Origin: Norana najaformis
Taxonomy: Eukaryota > Annelida > Clitellata > Crassiclitellata > Hormogastridae
NCBI GenBank assembly: GCA_964023275.1
Contig: OZ029917.1
Location: forward strand, 18,726,787-18,790,786
Direction: 5' to 3'
Length of the DNA: 64,000 nt
Shown here: positions 12,282 to 23,400 of the stretch, piece by piece
Layout of the letters: every line of letters starts with the position of its first letter
Position numbering within the stretch: the stretch's first letter is position 1
The notes under the pieces: model-generated
The model's database searches: none
What the model was told of the DNA's origin: nothing
The model's input: only the letters and a program-made list of their open reading frames with translations
Program-made: the position numbers and the translations under genes

Positions 12282-13140
12282 ACCTTGAAAATGGGTTAAA
12301 TGCAGTTTTAAAGACTTTATATACTATGTATATACTATGAAGACTTTTACAATTGGATTAGGACTGAAATATGGTTAACAACTTGTGAGTTTTAATTTAA
12401 TGAAGATTATTGTTTTGTTAAAAGTGCGATTAATTTGCAATTAATTTGCGATTACAATTTTTAATCAATCGATGAATTTCGACTAAATCTTTAATTGAAG
12501 GGGAGCAGCAATTATTATTATTTTGTGGGTACAAGGCTGGGTCTTTCATCAGCACAATGTCCCATATGTGTAAATAGCCTAACTTTAACAAAACTGACCT
12601 CCATGCTACATATAACTTCATTTTTATCTTGTTAGCGTTGATCTGGGCACATGCCAATTAAACATTTCCACTGAAAATGGACTATTGACTGGCAAATTGC
12701 GCGGAACTGATTGTGGTTTTTAGCTTTCATTATATCTGTAATAATTTCATTCCTTCTTGTATGTGTCACTCCATTCATTCAGCTAAATTCACTTTCCCTT
12801 TGAAATGTTTATTGATCATCATCAACTGTTTATTGATCCCAGAACCACAGATAGTGTTCAGTTTGCCAGGATACAAAAGGCAAACCCAAAAAGGACCGTA
12901 GTTCTGCTGAGTTAGGGTCGCCTATTAGCATCGATCATTTGAGATGGCAATCGAAATGTAAATAATTCACTTTTCTCTGCATAAGCAAACTGAAATAGCA
13001 ATGTACAAACCTTATATAAAATGAAAAATAAAAATAAAACTATATATAAGTCCACTCCACTATGGACAGTTCCATGAGAATCTTGGAAGAACTAAAAATA
13101 GTATGTATGCCTATACGATCCAATGAGCAGTGAAATGGAT
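12282..13140. other. Non-coding stretch, nothing recognised
   Basis: AT-rich, with stops in all frames. The part just after the hAT relic could be its 3' untranslated remnant, but no transposon end is visible. Confidence 0.4.
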
Positions 13141-13142
13141 AT

Positions 13143-13300
13143 TATAGATCGATAGATAGATAGAGAGAAAGAGATACATAACTGAAGAAAGGTATATATT
13201 TAAAAGACAGCAAGGTCAGATGTAGATCAATAGATAGATAGAGAGAAAGAAAGAGATACATAACTGAAGAAAGGTTCATATTTAAAAGAGGTCAACGTCA
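13143..13300. repeat. Two-copy tandem repeat of about 80 bp
   Basis: GATAGATAGAGAGAAAGAGA followed by TACATAACTGAAGAAAGG and ATTTAAAAGA occurs near 13150-13217 and again near 13230-13290 with small changes. The GATA-rich core probably drove the duplication. Confidence 0.8.
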
Positions 13301-13555
13301 GGTGATCGTAAACATTTATTATGCAACCTCATGGAAATTGCTTGAAACGATGTCAGGGTTTTTCAGGAGAGAGAATCATGTTATAGGCTTCTTTACACAT
13401 ACAAACACTGTAGCAAGAGAAAAGCAGACCGACAGACAGACAGACAGACTGACAGAGAGGAAGAGCGACAGAAGGAACAGAAGAAGAAAGACGGGAATTG
13501 CGTGTGATCTACGTTCCTTCGTTTGATTTCAACAAAGTACGCCGAACAAACTGAA

Positions 13556-13725
13556 TTAATTGAACGTCGGCGCCGACGGCGGCGGCGCTGGAACTAATTA
13601 GGAAACGGATTCTGCACACGCGCGTCGAATGGCCGACGACGTCAGGCTCTGAAATCTGGCACCGCCACCTGCTCAGCAGCTGCAGCAGCCAGACACGTGA
13701 CAGTTCGCCATGTCATCGTGTGCTC
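13556..13725. promoter_or_regulatory. CpG-rich patch, candidate regulatory segment
   Basis: A locally GC- and CpG-rich segment in AT-rich surroundings (GGCGCCGACGGCGGCGGCGC near 13569). It holds an AATTAG homeodomain-type core, an ACGTCAGG CRE-like half site and a CACGTGAC E-box. It lies about 3.8 kb upstream of the sodium channel start codon. No transcript evidence exists here. It is listed as a possible promoter or 5' UTR exon region only. Confidence 0.25.
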
Positions 13726-14257
13726 ATGCTTATCTGTCTTGTACGCATGGATCTGCTTTACATAAAAACAGGTCTGTTCAATGCGATGTGATAATAACGC
13801 ACAAGGCATCAAGTGAGATCGTAATAAAAATCATAATCTGCGAAAGCAACCCCGTCAAAACCCGATAGGGGAGGTAAACTTTGAGGCTTCTAGTTGTCAT
13901 AGTCTCGTGGCGAAACCAATTTCTCCCGTTAAGGACCAGCTATTTGTTATCAGCCAAATGAAGATGCAGCAGCTGTATGGTTTGTCTATATATGTGTGTA
14001 TGTATTGTTTGGCTATATATATGTGTGTGTATAGTTTGGCTTGAATTCATGCACCTTACGAAAAATGTTGATGCCCGTATAGCCTACTTCTTCTATATCT
14101 GCCTGCCTGGGTTTCCTCTCTTTGTGTCTGTCAGTCGTTACTATAGCTGCTTAACAAAAGGATGCAAATTTAACGACGCCTGTCTTACTCTTCGTTCCTG
14201 TCTTTCTCTTTCTCCGCCTCACATAGCTGAGTTCCAATACTGTATCTTACCGGCGTC

Positions 14258-14702
14258 TCTACTACTCTATCTTTCAGATCTATATAACCACTAGCAAAGC
14301 AAAGGTACTACTCCATCTTTCAGATCTATATAACCACTAGCAAAACAAAGGTACTACTCTATCTTTCAGATCTATATAACCACTAGCAAAGCAAAGCTAC
14401 TACTCTATCTTTCAGATCTATGTAACCACTAGCAAAGCAAAGGTACTACTCCATCTTTCAGATCTATGTAACCACTAGCAAAGCAAAGGTACTACTCTAT
14501 CTTTCAGATCTATATAACCACTAGCAAAGCAAAGCTACTACTCTATCTTTCAGATCTATGTAACCACTAGTAAAGCAAAGGTACTACTCCATCTTTCAGA
14601 TCTATGTAACCACTAGTAAAGCAAAGGTACTACTCCATCTTTCAGATCTATGTAACCACTAGCAAAGCAAAGCTACTACTCTATCTTTCAGATCTGTGTA
14701 AC
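14258..14702. repeat. 46-bp tandem repeat, about ten units
   Basis: Unit of 46 bp: TACTACTCCATCTTTCAGAT followed by CTATATAACC, ACTAGCAAAA and CAAAGG. CAGATCT recurs every 46 bp from 14275 (14321, 14367, 14413 and onward to about 14689). Variants include ctcTATct/ctcCATct, tATAta/tATGta and aGGt/aGCt. It is contiguous, with no spacers. Each unit carries a pyrimidine-CAG followed by GTAAC, so it resembles a chain of splice sites. Confidence 0.92.
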
Positions 14703-14866
14703 AACTAAATTGCTTATCCACCATAGGCTGCCTCTTGTCTTGCGGACTGACCTTCTGGATATCGACTTGATTGTGGCTTGGTTTTGGTGTGCCATCGGTT
14801 GATGCCTTGTGCATTAGACACCGGCGCATTAGAAGTTGCTAATTATTTATTATTTATTATTATTAG
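14703..14866 (+). mobile_element. LINE 3' tail inserted inside the 46-bp tandem repeat
   Basis: It contains CTTCTGGATATCGACTTGAT, TGTGGCTTGGTTTTGGTGTG, CCATCGGTTGATGCC and CACCGGCGCATTAGAAG, then a (TTATT)n tail. This is the 3' tail seen at 6420-6560 behind an RT C-terminus. It interrupts the repeat, which resumes at 14867. Confidence 0.7.
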
Positions 14867-15090
14867 CAAAGCTCTACGACTGTATCTTTCAGATCTATGT
14901 AATCACTAGCAAAGCTCTACTACTCCATCTTTCAGATCTATGTAACCACTAGCAAAGCTCTACTCATCTTTCAGATCTATGTAACCACTAGCAAAGCTCT
15001 ACTCATCTCTCAGATCTATGTAACCACTAGCAAAGCCATCTTTCAGATCTATGTAACCACTAGCAAAGCTCTACTGCTCCCTTTATCTTA
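14867..15090. repeat. Continuation of the CAGATCTATGTAACCACTAG tandem repeat, shortened units
   Basis: Units keep the CTTTCAGATCTATGTAACCA and CTAGCAAAGCTC cores but vary in length (about 31-56 bp). The array is more decayed than the part left of the LINE tail. It ends near 15090. Confidence 0.85.
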
Positions 15091-15479
15091 CAGATGTAAT
15101 CACTAGCATAATTCTACCTCTCAATCTGTCTGATATGCAAAAGCGTCGGCTTAGAACTGTATGACCGTCCACGATATTAAGGCTCACGAGCACATGATTC
15201 CTGCAGTTCTCAACACGACAGGCTCATCCTTAAGCTATACTCTTTAGCTAATTCCTCCTAAGTCTGTAGGCTAACATTCCATGTAAGAAGATAATTCCTA
15301 AAGGACGCACCTCCTATAAGTAGCTCGTTTTCTTTTCTACTCTCAATAATCTTGGATAATAATGTTTCTAAAATTTCATAATTGGAAACTCGCTTTCTTT
15401 TTTAGCATGACTAATATTTCTACTAGAAGAACATTTCCGGTTGCTTTTGAGATTTCTTCTTAATAGAAAAAGTAATATT

Positions 15480-15600
15480 TTTTCAGTTGGTTAGTTAGTT
15501 AGTCACTTATATCGCGCTGGTGTCTAATGCACCAGGCATCAACCGATAGCGCACCAAAACCAAGTCGTTATCATGTCAATATTCAGAAGATCTGTCCCCT
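15480..15600 (-). mobile_element. LINE 3' tail, minus orientation
   Basis: The reverse complement of this segment reads GACTTGGTTTTGGTGCGCTA, TCGGTTGATGCCTGGTGCAT and TAGACACCAGCGCGATATAA, then an (AACT)n tail. It is the same tail family as at 14750-14866. Confidence 0.65.
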
Positions 15601-15616
15601 AAAACAGAGAAACAGC

Positions 15617-15715
15617 GATGGTGGAAAGAAGAAGGAGGAGGAGCAGCAGCAGCAGCAGGACCAGGAAAAGAAGGAGGAGGAGGAGGAGGAGAAGAAGACG
15701 AAGAAGAAGAACCCA
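15617..15715. repeat. (GGA/GAA)n microsatellite
   Basis: Purine triplets GGA, GCA and GAA. The Arg- or Glu-rich open frames over it are artefacts. It ends about 15 bp before the left edge of duplicated block A. Confidence 0.9.
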
Positions 15716-16754
15716 ACTCAGCATGGACAGTTGTGAATGTGTTTTTGAGCGCCGTCACTTTATATATAGTTTCTATGTGTGCATGTTTCGTGAAACTAAA
15801 GCTCTTGATCCGATCACATGAACGAATATTATCAAAAACTCGAGAATCTCGTATCCTTTCCGTCCTACATAGCATCCGGCTGTGTATGCTATTTCTTGTT
15901 TAATCCTAATATTATAATCTCATCCAAAGACTTCTAAAGCGCCGTCATAATAATGCCTACAGCATCAGAATAAATGAATATCTAATAAATGTCTATCCAT
16001 CACATTGTGCCACAAAGTCCCGTGGCATGGTTGCCTCACTCCGGCAGTAACACGAAAACTGTTCTTGGCAAGGGGAGGATTTTCTCTGCATCTGGGCTTT
16101 TTGAGTGTCTGTTATATTTCAAATGACGACTGCAGACTGTCAACATAGCCTACTTATCCTCCATCTTCTTGCATCTCTGTCTCACTGAAATGACCTGTTG
16201 AAATTTAGCGGATTGCAAATGGGAATTGGCGTATGATAAAGGCGTTAAAGAAATTAAACTGATTAGATGATATATATCGTCCATCGTATAATCACAAGCC
16301 TATGTTTCATAATGACTACGTGTGGGGTGTTTTTGCTAACAGCAGATCTAGCCTAATAGACATATTACTTTTTCTGTTTTAATTTCTATGGTGTGCTGGG
16401 TGTGTACGTATGTGTGTGGGTGAGCGGGTATATTATTTGCCAGTACACATATATAACTGTATTTCCAGGGTGCGATGTGTAGGAGAATTCCATTTTGTGC
16501 AGATTATCTTCCTCATAAAATTCAATCTTGCTCATAGGTCTGTCATCCATCGCTGCCAGCCGGAGCTATATTTAGGCCATATAAATATATATTATAATAT
16601 AAATATATATTATAATATATATATATGTATGTATTATGTAGTCAGTCAATCAGTGTTTAATATCCGAGCGGATGTTAGCTTGTTATTGGATATCTAGTTG
16701 TTTACGTTTTGTCCCATCAGATGGGCCGCCAGCAGTGACACTCAGATTGCAGAT

Positions 16755-16895
16755 GTAGACCCAAAGACTGCTGTCCGCGCCGCCGTCGCCGTCGTATCAA
16801 GTCTTTAGCTCTGCGTCCGTACGTCACATCCGGTTTCCGCTGTGCCTGAATAATAATGAGCCGATCTCCTTATACGTCGCGCGATCAGCTTGTGC
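16755..16895 (+). promoter_or_regulatory. CpG-rich segment upstream of exon 1, candidate promoter or 5' UTR exon
   Basis: A GC/CpG-rich piece with GCGCCGCCGTCGCCGTCG, a TACGTCA CRE-like site next to CATCCGG (ETS-like core), and TACGTCGCGCGATC. It sits about 0.6-0.75 kb before the start codon. The exon 1 acceptor at 17476 implies that at least one non-coding exon lies upstream. The segment is nearly unchanged in copy B (29347-29490). No TATA box or transcription start can be defined. Confidence 0.3.
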
Positions 16896-17476
16896 ATACA
16901 TGCGAGATGCAGCAGGAGGGCAAGAGAAGCGAGCTGCTTTTAGGCCTCCTATCTTGTGTGGTCGATTAAACATTGTGCCGAATTCTTCGAAATTCTTGTT
17001 GAAACAGGTGGTTAACGTAGGCTATGTTGCAGTCTGCTACGGTCTGGATTCGAACCCCGGTGAATTGTTCAAAACTGGAAATTCGTTGTGAATTCGAGAG
17101 ACTCGCGAAAGACGGCAGTGCTGAAATGGGAATGCGTTCGGTCTGTGCTTCAGCCGAAAGCTGATGCAAAATACAAACAACTTCCAATGATTCATCTCGA
17201 TCTCATCTAAACTGCATGGACTAAAAAGAGAATCATCCGAAAATGGCGGAAGGAAACGAGATCTGCATGATGCTCTGTTGAAAAGTAATTTTCGTTTGCA
17301 GGTGGTTTCCTCTGCAGGAAATGAATTTCCTTTACCAGTTGGCTGTCTCTCAGATGAAACTACAATTGCATTATACTTCAAATGGCATCTTACTAAGTTT
17401 TTCCCCATTTAGTATTTCCTTTAAGCGTTAGTCTCCCTCCTGACTGAGACGTTTAATCTTAAATCTGTTACTGCAG

Positions 17477-17510
17477 GTGCATGGTTTAGGCCTTCGCAGC
17501 TAGACAGTCA
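17477..17510 (+). other. 5' UTR part of exon 1 with a minimal upstream ORF
   Basis: The acceptor GTTACTGCAG ends at 17476, giving a 34-base leader before the ATG. Inside it ATG GTT TAG (17481-17489) is a two-codon upstream ORF in the same frame as the start codon. Its TAG also closes the frame upstream, which supports 17511 as the true start. Copy B is identical (30069-30102). Confidence 0.6.
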
Positions 17511-17810
17511 ATGGCGTTGATGTACAGCGATCAGCCGCTTGGACCAACTTACTTCCGCCTCTTTACCAAGGAGTCTTTGACGAAGATCCAGCGCCGGATC
17601 GAAGATGAGCGCCAGGCCAAGCTCGTTGCCAAGGAGACGGAAGATGGAACGCAACAACAGCAACAGCAAGAGAAGAAAGACGACGACCGTCTGCAGCCGA
17701 ATCCAGCCTTGGAAGCTGGAAGGACGCTACCATCAAGACTCGGAGAATTCCCGCCAGAGCTCTATGGAAAGCCAATCGAAGACCTCGACGAGTACTACTA
17801 TAACAAATAT
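17511..17810 (+). CDS. Voltage-gated sodium channel alpha subunit, coding exon 1 (copy A)
   Basis: Encodes residues 1-100, the cytoplasmic N-terminus. It has the family pattern: GPTYFRLFTKESLTKIQRRI (vertebrate and insect Nav: F-x-x-F-T-x-E-S-L-x-x-I-x-x-R-I), a charged Gln/Asp-rich middle, NPALEAGRTLPSRLGEFPPE and the closing EDLDEYYYNKY. The start is fixed by an in-frame TAG at 17487 and the +4 G. The donor is TAT|GTAAGC, phase 0. The open frame beyond 17810 is intron reading into (GAAT)n. Exon length fits the first coding exon of SCN genes. The function, a pore-forming subunit of an action-potential Na+ channel at the plasma membrane, comes from the family. The Nav1/Nav2 subtype is not resolved. 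Confidence 0.93.
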
Positions 17811-17854
17811 GTAAGCCAATCAATTGATCAACAGATAAATTCTTCAATCAGCGA

Positions 17855-18235
17855 ACGAATGAATGAATGAATGAATGAATGAATGAATGAATCAACGAAG
17901 GAAGGAGGGAAGTAAGAAAGAAAGGAAGGAAGGAGCGAAGGAACGAATGCACGAATTATTCAGTTTATCTATCCACGTATCTATTTGTCTATGTATCTAG
18001 GTAAATGTCTTTTATCTAGCTATCTATCTTCTGTCTGTCTGTCTGTCTGTCTGTAGGCCTGTCTATCTGTCTATCTACCTATCTATCCATCCATCCATTC
18101 ATCCATCTATCCATCCATCCATCCATCCATCCATCTACCTATCTATCATTCCATCCATCTATCCCTCCGGTCGTCCGTCCGTCCGTCCATCTGTCTGTCT
18201 GTCTGTTTGTCTATCTATCTACATGCATCTATCAA
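17855..18235. repeat. Complex simple-repeat tract (GAAT, GAAG, CTGT, CATC)
   Basis: Successive runs of (GAAT)n, (GAAG)n, (CTGT)n, (CATC)n and CTGT in intron 1. The lengths differ from copy B. Confidence 0.9.
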
Positions 18236-18944
18236 CCATTCAGCCGCAGATTAACAGGTAAATCAATCAACCAGTCTCGAAGAACTCAATCAGTAAGATT
18301 GTTTTGCTAGTTTTCTTCCATCCATAGGCTTTCTTCGGTACTTTTATTCCTTCAATTATGGCTATTCCTTTTATATTTATTCTCTTAATAAATTCTTTAT
18401 TCACATTTTCATTCATTCCTTAATTTAATGTTAAATTTAATTATTTTACATTCATTCGTTCATCCTTGTATTCATTCAGTCACTCGTTATTTCTTGAGTG
18501 TTGTCTGTTGAGATGGATTGGTTCAAGCCTAATGAGATCTATTTAGCAATGCATTCGTCAATTAGGTTGATTAATTCAGTAGCCATAGTATGGCACTAAA
18601 AAAGAACATTTAAAATTAATAATGGACCAGAAGATAATTGCGGATCAGTAGAATGGTGTATTTCTTTTTAATAAATTTCGGACTGAATGAACAGAAGTGT
18701 GACTGCGCCCCATGAAATCAGGTGGGTTTCGATAAAGTCTTAATAGGTTTCGCGTAAATAGCTTTACACTAAAGTAGGTTAGATGACTTCTATGTGGGCG
18801 AAGATTTTTCTCTGGATTGGATTTTCGTTGTTTATATTGAAAGGTAACGATCAAGGAAATGCTGTTTGTTCATCGTCAACGAGAATTATGCATTTGATGT
18901 CCGAGCCGGAATCCATTAAGCGACTTGCCCTAATGCTTGTCTTT

Positions 18945-19165
18945 GTACCTGTCTGTCTGTCTGTCTCTCTGTATAACAGCCTTCCTTCCAACCTGCGTGC
19001 CTGCCTGCCTGCCTGAATTTCTGTCTGTCTTTTTATGGATCTGCCTGCCTGCCTGTCTGTATATCTATTTTTCTTTGTTCTTTTGTCCGTATGATTGTCT
19101 GTCTGTTCGTTTGTCTGTCTGTCCGTTTGTCTGTCTGTTCGTTTGCCTGTCTGTTTGTCAAGCTG
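18945..19165. repeat. CTGT/CTGC simple repeat
   Basis: Degenerate (CTGT)n/(TGCC)n in intron 1. The Ser-Val-Cys-Leu open frames are repeat translations. Confidence 0.85.
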
Positions 19166-19354
19166 TGTCCGCGGATAAAAAGTCTTCGTCGTCGTGTGGG
19201 GCTATAGTCCAATTAGGAGGTGATGGTCGGAATGAAGACGCCCGTGTGTACAGTCCAGCTATGGATTTCGCAGCTAACAACAAACCATAAAAGATCCGTT
19301 TAAAACCCGGCGACGGTTTAACGCCGAGGCTTTTACGAAGCGACCCCAGCTCCC

Positions 19355-19760
19355 TCCTCCTCTCCCTCTCTGTCTCTGTTCTTGTCTGTCTGAGTTCCAC
19401 CGTCCCTGTCTTACTTTACCTGCCCCTAAGTCTCTGTCATTTTCCCTTTCTGTCTTTTCCTCAGCACCTCTTCCAGCTTCCTCTTCTGTCTTGATATCTA
19501 TTTTTCTTTCCATCAGAGTTTCACGCTCTCTGCCTCACTCCCTGCCTCACTCCCTGCCTCCCTCCCTGCCTCTCTGCCTCTTTCTCTCTCTCCTTCTCTG
19601 TTTCCTTCCCTCCATCCCTCCCTCTTTGTCTCCCTTCCTTTCTTCTTCCCTCTCTTCCTCGCTTTCTAACTACCTTCCTTTCTCTTCTCTACTTAGCTCT
19701 TCCATCTATCTCCCCTGCCCTTCTCCATTCCTCCCTCCTTCCATCTGTTCCCGTCTCGCG
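19355..19760. repeat. Pyrimidine-rich CTCC/CTTC low-complexity tract
   Basis: About 400 bases of strand-biased C/T sequence (CCCTGCCTC, TCCCTCCTT). The 190-codon Ser/Leu/Pro open frame starting at 19491 is not a gene. Confidence 0.8.
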
Positions 19761-20929
19761 CCATATCTGGCGGTTCCACTTCCGTTTTATGACCTACACA
19801 CGAAGGCGTCTTTTAGTGATCATCTCGTTGCTCCTCTGATCCCGGTCGTCTTAAGTGCCGATCTTTGCACGACTGCTTCCAGCTTCCTTGCAGCACAGCC
19901 AAGTGCCACGCATATCTCTCAGCCTTCCCCCGCCGCCCCTAGTGTCGCTTATCTCCCCAAACGCACGCAGTGGCCCCTCTTTGATTCCATACTGTGCTCA
20001 TCAACCCCCCCCCCCGATCATCCTTCAACTGCTGCGCCTACCTGCCATTTTCAATTGATGTGATTGGCTATGTGGGCTTCATATGGCTTTCTATTTCGTC
20101 GACAGGGTTGCCAACTCTAGAGAACCCAATTCTGTGAGAAATTTCACTAATCGTTACCCTAGCCAAACCCTTGAAACACAGCTCGGGTCAGGGAGCGCAG
20201 TGCTCTCCAGACTCCTAGCAACGAATTCATTTTGGCAGAATACTAAATGGGCCACCACCATGATGCTCCTCTAAGACAATATGCTCGCCCCTCAGTCTCC
20301 CTCCCCATTAAGACGAAGGGGAGCTGTATCAGACACTGAGTAAAAAAACTAACAGTTGTTCAACACTGTTAAAATTTATCTGTAGAAATCTGTACCCTAT
20401 TACAATTTAACAAAATTTAATGTATAAAAAAGAAATTACTGTAAACTAGTTGCTTGATTTGATTATTTCCACAAGTATTCGCTTACTCGCTTACTTACAA
20501 GTATTCGCTTAATTTACATTATCCATTAATCTGTGAAAAACTTGCCAATTTATTTTAAAGTAGACTATAATAAAAATGTTTAAGATTAATTAATTACAAA
20601 ATAGGTTATTTTGATAGTTTATGACTCACCTGTAATTAGCTTATATAATTAATTCATCCAGTTTCCTCCAATTTACACTTTTGGAACAGATTTTTGATTT
20701 TGTTTTCTAAATTGCATTTTCAGGCCGTTGAGCAGACTCCACAAATTTCGGAGATTTTAGCAGATGTACGTGAAATTGCCACAGGGAAGCTAAAAACTGT
20801 CAATGACTTGCAGTTCGGCTGTCGCTCAGTTCTTTGGCAATTCCTTTCTTGTGTCTGCCTCTGGTCAATGCTGCAAAACGTACTCTCACAAGCTCACCTG
20901 TGTGCGCCGACATTTGACATTGTAAAGCA

Positions 20930-22860
20930 CCCTTGAAGTAGTCTGCTATTGTTGAAGCTGTATAAGTGTCGTAATTACAATTACAATTACCACTTAGAAA
21001 CAGGAATTTATACCACAAAAGTAACTAAACTAACGTCAGCATTTCTTTTCCACAGTTTGTCTCTCCTTCTCTGTGTAAAAATTCCTACCGCCTCACTACG
21101 GCCCGGTAACGAAGGGAACAAAGTGCAGAAGTCAATGAGGTAAAGGGGAGCAAAGCCAGCAACACAGTTGCGCATAAGCATGAGGATTATAAAATGACAC
21201 ACTGCTGGATGGAGAGTCAGTGAAGAGTGTCTCGAATATCGGACGAGAAGTGGCCATATCTGGGAATGCTCCAAATGAGAGGAGCAGCAGAGTTCAGCAC
21301 AGACTGAAGCTTAGCAATATTCGCTAGCGACAGGCCAGTAAAGATGGCATTACCAAAGTCAACCCTGGTGCAAATGAGGGCATGGACTAGAAAGGAGACA
21401 GCATGAAAGGAAAGAGTACGGCGAATGGTGCGGAGCTGACGAGGATGGTAAAAACAGGTATGAGAGACGCTGTTAACATGAGCAGATAGGGTCAGCTCCT
21501 GATCTAATACAACCCCGAAATCCCGGACTGTAGTAGAGAAGGAGATATCCGGAAATCTATGGCGTAAAGAGGAGAGATCAATCTTGGCAGATGAACTGGG
21601 TCTTGTTAAAGTTCAAACAGAGGCGATTGGAGGACATCCAGAGGTCAAGGACAGAGGTGGCGTCAAGAATCCTCTGGACAAGGGCAGGGGCAGCCTCGCC
21701 CTGACCATGGGCATAAGCCTGGGTGTCGTCTGCATACTGTAAGACGGCAACACTCAGAGGGAGGAGGGTCCGAGCTAGACCAGAGGTACATAAAATATGG
21801 AAGAGAGAAGCCAGCACGGAACCCTGGGGATGACCAAAAAAGACGGAGGACCAGAGGGAACGCGAGAGCCCGAAGACTGCAGATTGAAGGCAGTCTGAGA
21901 GGAATGACCGAAACCAGGTGATGGCAGAACCAGTGATGCCAAAGGATATCTCCAACCACTCCAATAGGATGGAATGGTTAACGGTGTCGAAACCAGCAGT
22001 AACATCGAAAAGGGCCAGAAGGGTGACCTGCCTACAATCGATAGCCCCAAATACGTCAGCAAGAAGGCGAGTCATGTGATTCGGTCGAATGACACTTCAG
22101 TTACCCAGGCTGAAGTGGAGGCATAAGAGAGTTAGTGTCGAGTGTGAGATAGCTGACAAGAGACACATCTTTCAAGGGGCTTGGAGAGAAAGGACAAGTT
22201 AGAAATAGAACGGTGATTAGAGGGGGGCACTAGGGTCAAGGCCCTGGGGCTTCAAAAAGAGAAAAACTACTGCACGCTAGTGGGAAGGCGCGAGTGAGCC
22301 CTCAGCCAAAGAAGTATTACACAATAAATGAAAAAACGAAATAAAGTCGTCAATAAATTCCTTAATTAGGAATGTCCAGTTAACAGGACTTGGCTGATGA
22401 GTCCAGGAGGAGCACACGGACATCATCTAGCTATAAAGGGCTCCAACTAGGCAGCATGGAAGACGTGGAGGGAAAGAGGGAGGAGACGAGATCTCAGGAG
22501 ACTGACAAACAGAGTCGATTTTCTCACGCATATAGCTAAGGTAGTCCTTGGCCGTAAACGGAGGCTGAGCTGAAAAGCCGGAGGCGGTGGAGAGGCCAAG
22601 GACAGCAGAGATCGAACGGCAAAGTCGACGCGGATTATTCCTCTATCGATCGATCAGCGACTCCCAGTAGACCATCTCCTTTGCTCGGAACTCCCGATGC
22701 AGCTGAGCGGAGGTGATGAAGCCACTGTAGACGGTCAGCTGGGTTATGAATTCGACGGTATCCTCGCTCAAGTCACCTGACGTTGCGACGCAAGGTACCA
22801 CCGGATCGATCAAACCATTGCGCCAGTGGCATTAAAACACCCGAAAAAGTCACTCCAGAC
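20930..22860 (-). pseudogene. CR1/L2-like LINE, reverse transcriptase region (copy A)
   Basis: Minus strand, in order from 22860: LERGYRRIHNPADRLQWLHH (linker), LSFLSKPLERC (RT block 1), then one long frame (22075-21578) with LALFDVTAGFDTVNHSILLE, ITGSAITWFRSFLSDCLQSA, PQGSVLASLFHI and the catalytic VLQYADDTQAYAH. A shifted frame adds TTVRDFGVVLDQELTLSAHV, QLRTIRRTLSFHAV and LQSVLNSAA. This is the full RT block order of CR1/L2/Crack-type LINEs. The YADD is intact, but stops and frameshifts elsewhere and the missing endonuclease show it is dead. It lies in intron 1, antisense to the channel gene. Confidence 0.93.
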
Positions 22861-23400
22861 GACGCAAAAGCCAAGAGAGTTGGTGACGAGAAGGCAGACG
22901 GAGTAAAAATCCAGAGAGAGAACTCAAAACACCCGAAAACTGAACAAAACCGATGAAAAACGCACTGGCCAACTAGTCGGAGCACACGTTCTATACTGGG
23001 AGTCGCTATTGGTCCTGAGCTGAACTGTAGGGTTTCACCTCGGACCTCACTTGCCCCTATGTATACTCTGAAGCCGTATATACACAAGCTTATCTTCTTA
23101 TATATAAACGTATAGGACTTATATTTACAAGTGTATATATATATATATATTAATGTTTGGCACCAACGTCTGAGCCTTTGTCATTTCTATAGCAGACTTG
23201 GAGTTAAGCTTTATCGATCGAGGAACAAATAACATTTGTTTAGTATGTCTCAATGTCGATGGTTTTTCGTTTCACTTATTGTGTTTGCAGAAGTCAAGTA
23301 ACCATAGAACTAGGTACGAAAGTCAGACTGAATTGGCACTTATCCAGCAGCTTGTTTATGTTCTTGCTTTTGCTGTTCTGCACAACCAAATGGTTCTAGG

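Noticed and set aside
14258-15090. Regularly spaced repeat that could be mistaken for a CRISPR array
   Set aside because: The units are contiguous, with no unique spacers between them, and the locus is clearly eukaryotic.
15727-15733. ACAGTTG shared by the left edge of copy A and the right edge of copy B as duplication microhomology
   Set aside because: Seven bases can coincide by chance, and the 10-N gap makes an assembly join more likely than a rearrangement scar.
16770-16800. RE1/NRSF silencer, expected near neuronal sodium channel genes
   Set aside because: On the minus strand only a GGACAGCAG half site is present. The left half is missing at the expected spacing.
17811-17870. Extension of exon 1 by 19 residues
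   Set aside because: The frame continues past a strong GTAAGC donor into a (GAAT)n repeat. The family sequence resumes only in exon 2.
19491-20063. 190-codon + strand ORF and its longer copy B counterpart at 32096
   Set aside because: Low-complexity CTCC/CTTC tract. The end of the frame changes with the C homopolymer length, and there is no domain.
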